Assembly (NCBI GenBank): GCA_029851415.1
Contig: CM056743.1
Span: forward strand, 78,944,186-79,008,185
DNA length: 64,000 bases
Source of the DNA: Eretmocerus hayati
Taxonomy: Eukaryota; Arthropoda; Insecta; Hymenoptera; Aphelinidae
Reading direction: 5' to 3'
A model generated the notes under the pieces. That model worked only from the letters and a program-made list of their open reading frames with translations. It was not told the DNA's origin and searched no databases. Made by a program: the position numbers and the translations under genes. Below, one piece after another: positions 56,958 to 64,000 of this stretch. Numbering within the stretch: the first letter of the stretch is position 1; each line of letters starts with the position of its first letter.

Positions 56958-57358
56958 AAGCGAGGACGCCATCACATCCAACGCAGAGAGACAACTTCGC
57001 AACCTTCGATGACCTCGTTAACCAGATGGCTACTGAATTAGAACAAATTCAATCACTTGCAGCTTTAAATGTTGTCAAGGCCAAGTATAATTCTCAACGC
57101 ATATATGACCAAAGGGCAGTATTACAACAATTTTTTATAGGAGAATATGTATATTTGATGAACGAACCCATTAAACATAAAATAACTCAGCAATATACAG
57201 GTCCATATGAAATTTGAGAGATGGATTATCGTACAAAAAATGTCAAGTTGATCAATAACGACAAAATCAGAAGTACACATATTGATAAAATCAAAAAATG
57301 CGCCGAAGTTAGAATCCAAGCTGCTGAAAGCAATCAGTTCAGTCATAATAATCAGTAA
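56958..57358 (+). pseudogene. Integrase C-terminal domain (GPY/F)
   Basis: In another frame the integrase continues with ARTPSHP, a helical segment, and ITQQYTGPYEI, the GPY/F module that helps bind DNA. An in-frame TGA at 57217-57219 interrupts it, followed by HIDKIKKC, typical of the end of pol. The stop is TAA 57356-57358. Confidence 0.75.
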
Positions 57359-57605
57359 CGTGTCATTGAACCGGTGCACTCATCCTCAGCTGAAATCCCC
57401 AGCTTACGGACGAGGCACTAAAATCACCGAGAAGTCCCCGTAATTCAGTAAATTTATCACAGCCACATACTCTCAAAAACAACGGGTCAGCAAAATATCG
57501 ACGTCCCAGCGCACTCATCGTCAGCTGAGAAATCCCAGCTCACGGACGAGGCACTTGAACGTCGGAACGATACAAACAATTCAGCAACATTGATATAATA
57601 GAGAA

Positions 57606-58751
57606 TTGAAAATGCGAAAACAAATTTCCTTACACGCTACAATATTTTACAGTGAGAGGAACGATGGTCAGCAGAACAGGTTCGTTACATCCATGGACCA
57701 CACGCCAGGCCTCATCGTTGAGCAGATCGCCCCACTTTCAACCACCAGCACATCTTGGAAAATCATTCATCGCATCGACCTGAGCCAGTTGTAATCAACA
57801 GCCAACAATTTGCGCGAAGCTTGGACAACACTCAGTGCCAGGTGTATAGAACGCGGTGTAAATTCACACCTCATTTCACTGCGCCGTGAGATCAACGAAA
57901 CCCGGAAGGAGGCGGAAAGAACCATCGACATGCTGACTGGTGGTAAAACCAAACCCGAAAAGAGATCGTGGATGCCTTTTATGGGCGCAGGAATGGAAAC
58001 GACTTTTGGTACATTAGACGAAGAAACCGAGAAGGAGATTCAAAATATCATAGAAATTAGAGCTAACGATACAAAGAATGTCGCTCAATTGTTAGCCAAT
58101 CAGACAGAATTGATTGAAGCTGAACTGGGGAAAAGCTCGCGGAAAATTTTTCGGTTGCAATCTGAAATCATAAAGTTAGGAAGAAACGCTAATGCCCTCG
58201 ATTTGAAATTCATGTGTAATGTTGGGATTAATTTACTCCAAGACAGTGTTAATCAATTCAGAGCAGACACACAAACATTCACAGAGGCTGTAACCCTTGG
58301 TTCGCAAGGGATGATCCATGGTAAATTGTTGCCACCAGAAATGATCAGAAATTCCGAAAACCTAATAAGAAATGCATTGCCAGAGACAAAATTTCCACGT
58401 ACTCATAACGACGAGTCTTCGTTGGAAATCACAAAAATTTCTAAAATTTCAGTTTTCATGGTGAACAATACATTAATATATTCAATCGCCATCCCATTGT
58501 TAGATATAGCAAATTATACATTCTTGAAGGCATCACCATTACCAATTTTGCAGAATATCAGTAGTTCGAGTAAAACATTTGCTTATATGTGGCCAAAGCG
58601 TAAATTCTTCGTCATTGACTTCCAGGTGAATACATACATGCCAATGCACCATAGTAATATCGACGACTGTTGCAGGCTCCGTGACAGAATGGTTTGTGAA
58701 AACCCACGCACCTGTCAGGGAGCTAACACCAGTAGCGTCGTGCGAAATTGA
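57606..58751 (+). pseudogene. Errantivirus-like envelope (baculovirus F-type), N-terminal part
   Basis: The frame runs through an in-frame stop (TAA 57792-57794). It contains a TPGLIVEQIAP segment, a Lys/Arg-rich cleavage-like site (KPEKRS, about 57955) and then a Gly/Phe/Met-rich stretch (WMPFMGAGM) as expected for the exposed fusion peptide. Next come long amphipathic helices with NDTKNVAQLLANQT. This is the layout of F-type fusion proteins shared by baculoviruses and errantiviruses. No signal peptide is clear. A frameshift between about 58681 and 58751 moves the protein to the next frame. Confidence 0.75.
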
Positions 58752-59649
58752 AATCGCAATGAACGTAAATATCAAATCATTAACAGAATGTGATTTGCGC
58801 GTCGCGCATATGAAAGAAACGTACTGGATGTGCCTATACGAGACCAATGCGTGGGTTTTCTCAACTATCAGCGAAGAGCGAATATATATACAATGCCGTG
58901 GCAGCGAGCATGTTTCAACACCGGTTAAAGGTGCCGGCATCCTTCGGTTACTACCGGGATGTATGGCTATTACAGCAAACACGCGTTTAGTCGCATCTGA
59001 AGAAATTGAAATCGCTCATACTTCTCCAATATTCCAGAGTAATAAACTGGACATCGCAAACATCTTCAATACCACAGCAGGTGTAATGGAATCCGCCCAC
59101 TTACAAGAGGTAATGGAAAATGAAATCTTGGAGGACCACGCCACGCTGATACCATCACATCTGGATTCGCTGGAGTCCGGACCGAGCCTACACGAGATCA
59201 TCCAAAAAGCCCGTGGCATTGGAAAATACTCAACCGTGAGAAGAGAACTGAAAAGCCTAAATAGTAACATACCGACCTTGCTTACGATTGGATCAGGAAC
59301 AACAATCATATTAGTTTTCATGATTAAATACATCGGAAAATTTATTAATCCAATTAACATTGGGCTGAATTTGATACGCAAAATTGTTAACCCAGGACGC
59401 AATCGCAATACCGACAACGAGGGAGATGACGGGCCAAACATCCCCATGCAAGTCGTGCGAACAATGGGTGCCATGGTTGGTCAAACGCACGAGCAAGGTA
59501 TCCTTGCTCGTGCGTCCCGCGGTATCGTCCGTCACCCGCCACCATCAGAGCACATGGAAAACGCGCACATCCGTCGCTCGGCATCAATGGATCGAGACAC
59601 CACCAGATCTATCAGCATATATCGCTCGCCGTCGGCGAGGGTCGTCTAA
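58681..59649 (+). pseudogene. Errantivirus-like envelope, C-terminal part
   Basis: It overlaps the previous frame by about 70 bp. It has a Cys-containing ectodomain (ETYWMCLYETNAWVF; PGCMAITAN), a juxtamembrane helix (LHEIIQKARGIGKYS) and a membrane anchor around TIGSGTTIILVFMIKYIG (about 59285-59340). A long basic cytoplasmic tail ends with TAA 59647-59649. A further open stretch in another frame (to about 59947) may be the rest of the tail. Confidence 0.75.
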
Positions 59650-62600
59650 CACCGAATGGGGTATGCAATATTTGCCGTCGGACCGAAGGCACGATGGGCA
59701 AGTACGCGCACACTTAGAGGATAAACAAACAACTTCACCTACTAGACTGCCGGTCTACAATTTCTACAGCATCACCGAAGATCCTCAACGAATAACCACC
59801 GCACCATCGTCGAAATCAGCAGCAAATTTAGATAAGTCAATGACGAATAGATTTTTTTTCTCTTTTCCATCTACAATTTCATTCACGAAAATAGGTCAAA
59901 GTTTTTGTTTTCAGAGAGTCAAGGTAGTTGCCAAGCTAACTTTTTGAGTTGAGCCGACGAATTGAGAATGCTTAACCTCATCGAGATTAAAATCACTGAT
60001 CTACCATAAGAGAATATAATGAATCGTCAGATTACTTCAAATCACTTTGTGCACAAGGCAGATAAGTTTAAGGAAAAAATACAAATACTGATCGCCAAAT
60101 TTCCGCAACTTTCGGTTCAGGTCTAAAGTCATATCATTTACATAGTTCATCGAGATGGCCCCAACACTATCACACTTACTACACAAAATACTCCAGACAC
60201 AACCTAGTCCGACACTAAAAATGCAATACTCACACAAAACACATGACAAATATGCAACTCACCATACAGCAAGCACCTCACAAAAGTGAACTGCAAACAT
60301 CAGGAACCACCTTCACCCCGAAGCCAGTGCTATCCATGCCCAATCACCTGGGTACGGCGCAGTTAGCGCCGAATTCACAACATACCACTATCATCTCACA
60401 GTCAAAAGTGAGAGGCAAACTATTGAAAAAGTGCCCTTTGTCAACACAAACAACACTACACACCACACTTATTCCATGTATGTAAATACGCTGAAAGGGC
60501 GAGGTTGCGTTTCATGACCACGACCCAGCCGCAGTTATATACACACGGCATGGGACGCAGGCCTAAATCGCACAGCCAAGCTCCACTAAAGCCCAGCAAC
60601 ACAAAGCCTGCAGTAACGTTCCAACGACACGCACAGAAAAAAATTCGGAGCAAACGTCCCGAACGACCGACATAGTTCTTGCCTATTGAACTACCCCGCG
60701 GGTACTGGTGAAGACAGAATTCAACATCGAGAGCAGAGCCTCGACTTGAGGATCTTGCCCCGCACACATCATCCGGATCCCAATATAACAATGGTTACTC
60801 ATTGAAAAGAGGCAGGATGTAGAGCTGCTAACATCAGCAATAAGCCATACTGCAAAGAATAAGAGTTGGTGATTAGCCTCCGCAACGGAAGCACTGGTTG
60901 CGTCAGGTCATTCGAAGGGATCATCTTACAAATTGCACGATTGGCCGACTGGAAAATTTTCTGAATTTCCAAAATTTCCCGGAAGTTTCAATTGCGTCAG
61001 CTTCGGCATCTGCAGGAAAACATTCCCACCAAATTTGAGCTCAATCGGACGTTTTGATCCGGAGCTGTAACTTGCACCGCAAGGCAGTCAAATCACACGC
61101 ACCGAGACCATTTTTCACCGCCCAACACCTCACCCGCGCCAGAGATTGCCGAAACACAGCACAAGACACGTTACACCACTTTCACTACACACACAAGTAC
61201 CCATCAAGATCCATACAAAGTCACATTGAGGCCTGCACTTAACCCGAGGTCGAGGGAACGGCCGAAATTCCAAAAAAATCATTCGAAAAAGTCCATTCCA
61301 AAATCTCGAAAAATAGAGTCAAAAAACGCATAAATTGATGCGTATCACGATTAGATACAATAGATAAGATCTAAAACTAACTGTTTCGATCATTCGCATA
61401 GCCAAAAGGGTTACAGAGATGCTAGAATTTTAATTTGAGACGTTATCATCGAAGATCAACCGAAAAATGCGTATTTTGGCTGAAAAATCCGATACCACGA
61501 CATGAATTTTGCTCAAATCACGGTTGGGAACATTTATTTTGGTGACAAATCTATATGACTAAGTATACTAATAGCTATAAACACCATGAGAAGCTTCAAA
61601 AACGAGACCACAGGATTTTAAGGGGGAAAATGTAGGATTTCGATGCGAAATTTATCGATATGCAAAAACTCGAATTTCTCACATTAGAATCCAAATTTGG
61701 GGGTGTAATTGTGAAAGATATATTGATTAGCATAATACTTTGAAGTGATACCAACGACAGAAACCCATGAGTGAAGAAAAAAATTTTGAGACCACACCCT
61801 TATATAGTCCAAATTACATTCGAAAATTCACCGTCGGCACTAAAAATGAGTGCGTACTTTGTTATAGAGCGAGAAGTTATGATGATATCAACTTGAAAAT
61901 TAGTATAAATATCCCTCACATTGTATACTAGTAGAATCAAAACCGACCGATTACCCAAAAATTTTCAAATCACCACAGTAGAGTGGAAACCCAGATAAAT
62001 TGAAGCTTCTCGTGCGTAAATGAGAGTACAAAAAAAACCGTCACAACTCGGTCAATTTTGACCCGATTTTAACGTTCAAAAGCTTAAATTGAAGGTCTTT
62101 TCAAGGACTATTCAACTGGTTGATCGAAAATTTCCAGAAAAAGCAAATTTTGAGAAATTGTCACAGTGCGGAATTCACAGTTTCGTGTTTCGAGAGAACC
62201 ATTTGCCATGCTTTTTGGACCAAAACTCCATCTATTAATCGGCCCGAAAATATTACATTATTAGAATCGAAATGAGACTTAAAATCATCTCAAGTAAGAA
62301 ATAGTATTTCTTGCGGCTGATGGAAAATGATCCCACAGCTGCAAGCGATGAAAATTTCTCAATGCTATCCCAGCTATGGCAGTATATAGATATATATAGT
62401 ATATATATAGTATACCTATTGTATACCAGAGAACGGAAGAGAAACAGTGAGAGACCGATAGAAATGATCGGCCTCTCTCCAACTCAACTTTTGGTCATCT
62501 ACAATTTTGACGAAGAAAAAAAAATGCAAAACCCGACTATGGACAATATTATTTATCTTATTAGTTTATTGCATAAATTGTGATCAACATTCAGGGAAAC

Positions 62601-63099
62601 TGTTCATGCAAAAAATGAACCTTGTTGGGGAAAAATTTTTTTTTCTCTCTCTATCAATTTGAGATACAGAATATCATATGCAAATAACTACAGAACTAAA
62701 GAACATGGTTATAAACAATTTATCGTTAGTAATTTTCGAAAGTTCTTTCGAAGTATTTTGGATAAATTTGGGAGTTTTTGTAGAACATTTTTATACTTCT
62801 GACTATAATCTGGTGGAAAATTACATTTTGTGGAATTAGAAATTAAGGGAATGAAATTATTTAAGTTCAAACGATTGTGACGAGAGAGAGTTCGCGATAA
62901 GAAGTTGTATGCGCGACACAGACAAACATTGACACGCTCGCTCTCACAAGATTTCACACATTCAGTCATACGCAAGTACCATAGTATAACATATGATCTC
63001 AACCATATGATTTAAAGGCCATTCAAGAGGCCACAGCTGTTATATGCATTATAATATACCGCATCAGGAGACGCGGATGACCCAGCTGCGGACGATTCA
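59650..63099. other. Long non-coding 3' region of the retroelement
   Basis: About 3.4 kb lie between env and the 3' LTR with no recognisable gene. Short frames have no family motif. No clear polypurine tract adjoins the LTR at 63100, where one would be expected. It could be the element's own 3' UTR, a captured host segment or a later insertion; I see no inverted repeats or target duplications that would decide. Confidence 0.55.
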
Positions 63100-63463
63100 T
63101 GTCACGTGGGTAGAGGTGGAGATCGGTGCCCGATCTCACCTCTCCCCTTCGTGCCACGATGACGTTGCACCCGCGATGGCTACGCGACCGCGCAACGTAC
63201 GTTCGCGGTCCGCCGACCATCGCGGATGCATCGTCAGCACATCGACGGAGCGGGGCCGATCCCTACCTGCTAGGTCTCTGCTGCAACGCGGACCGTCGTC
63301 GTCGACGACGATCCGCGCGGCAGCCAGACCGCTCAGACTATCCATTAGATTCACATCAACCTCTCTCTCTCTCTCTCTCTCTCTCTCTAATATATCTGCT
63401 CTATTAAACTCGTATCCATATACACGGTTAATTCGTCAGAGTCACCCCCCTTCCCACGTAACA
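63100..63463 (+). repeat. Errantivirus-like 3' LTR
   Basis: 364 bp, same orientation as 48164-48600. It starts TGTCACGTGGGTAGAGG and ends TTCCCACGTAACA. The CT run is ~31 bp. About a dozen substitutions from its partner are visible before the CT run, and a few near the end. Confidence 0.93.
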
Positions 63464-63467
63464 TGTA

Positions 63468-63968
63468 AATATTGAATTATTCAAATATCTCGTTAATGTA
63501 GGATGCAATGTTAATAAGCAAAATAATCGAGGACAAAGCCCCCTTAATCTCGCTGTTGAAATCAAATGTTATCAGATGGTTGAAATTTTATTGAGAAATG
63601 GTGCGGATGTGTGTTCGAGAGATCTACTGGATCCAGTACCGGAGTTTTTCCCAGTACTACCAGACAATCCCTCATTGATTTTCATAGTTCGCTCGACAAG
63701 GGAAGAATTGCGCTTTCGTAATTCAATGATGTCTCATGTGGTAAAACTAGTGAGCGCATCTATACCCACTCCAAGACTGGATAGAGGAACATATCAGCTA
63801 TTGGAGGAGAGGAATCCTTATATGAAGAACCAGAGAGATCTTATGCATAGAACAGTCCAAATCCTATCCAACATGAGAACAGACAGTCGTACGACTATGC
63901 TTGATCTATTGTCGATAAGTTCTACGAGAATGAGTAAATATGTGAGGCGGGCTAATGTTATTAGCTGA
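63468..63968 (+). pseudogene. Ankyrin-repeat gene, 3' part, PRANC-like end
   Basis: This continues the frame cut at 48163. An ankyrin repeat is clear (RGQSPLNLAVEIKCYQMVEI, then LLRNGADV). The C-terminal segment has TMLDLLSISSTRMSKYVRR, resembling the PRANC motif (L-x-D-L/F-L, then a helix ending K/R-Y-x-R/N-N). PRANC is an F-box-like domain of poxvirus, Wolbachia and parasitoid-wasp ankyrin proteins that recruits SCF ubiquitin ligases. The frame stops at TGA 63966-63968, earlier than a full PRANC would; an intron or truncation is possible. The PRANC call is tentative. Confidence 0.6.
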
Positions 63969-64000
63969 ATTGAAGACACACCTCGAAAGATTATAGAATA

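Noticed and set aside
59384..59947. Separate gene after env
   Set aside because: Its first half overlaps env in another frame; at most the last part is a frameshifted cytoplasmic tail.

Overview
This is a repeat-dominated window of a eukaryotic, almost certainly insect, genome. Evidence: GT-AG introns, an errantivirus-like LTR element with gag, pol and env, a BEL/Pao element primed by tRNA-Tyr, hAT and pogo-type DNA transposons, long satellite arrays, and no bacterial gene organisation. An ankyrin gene whose C-terminus looks PRANC-like hints at a parasitoid wasp; that is inference. Host coding sequence is scarce: one clear exon of very-long-chain acyl-CoA dehydrogenase (32119-32317, minus), a decayed ankyrin gene (47416-48163 plus 63468-63968), and two weak candidate exons (41240-41320 plus; 43035-43333 minus). 

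Layout. 1-475 is a foldback repeat cut by the window edge. 721-15209 is a four-level nest: an outer terminal-inverted-repeat element holds a hAT transposon (745-14295), whose transposase is split near its end by a 3.8-kb foldback element (3200-13930), whose left arm holds a young, apparently intact BEL/Pao retrotransposon (3834-10741, minus). 16055-16613 has three small foldback elements. 18140-25267 is an array of a ~526-bp unit, interrupted by a pogo-like element (22683-23853). 25395-28720 is a ~176-bp satellite that becomes a three-monomer higher-order repeat. 29030-31835 and 38806-40478 are two unrelated palindromic elements that both carry a tRNA-like Pol III promoter in each arm, facing inward and followed by T-runs. 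33250-34315, 40479-41145 and 45147-46658 are further foldback elements. 34905-36290 is a diverged ~280-bp tandem repeat, 36598-37411 the 3' end of a non-LTR retrotransposon, and 41355-43770 a TTAA-flanked element containing a ~314-bp tandem repeat. 

48164-63463 is a 15.3-kb errantivirus-like element with LTRs and a TGTA target duplication, inserted into the ankyrin gene. Its gag and pol meet at a textbook -1 frameshift site (TTTAAAC plus GC-rich hairpin). An OTU-type cysteine protease domain lies between RNase H and integrase. The reverse transcriptase has altered catalytic aspartates in two motifs. Several stops and frameshifts show that this copy is dead. 

The best candidates for something undescribed are the paired inward-facing tRNA-like promoters in palindromic elements and the OTU-bearing retroelement with its frameshift signal.
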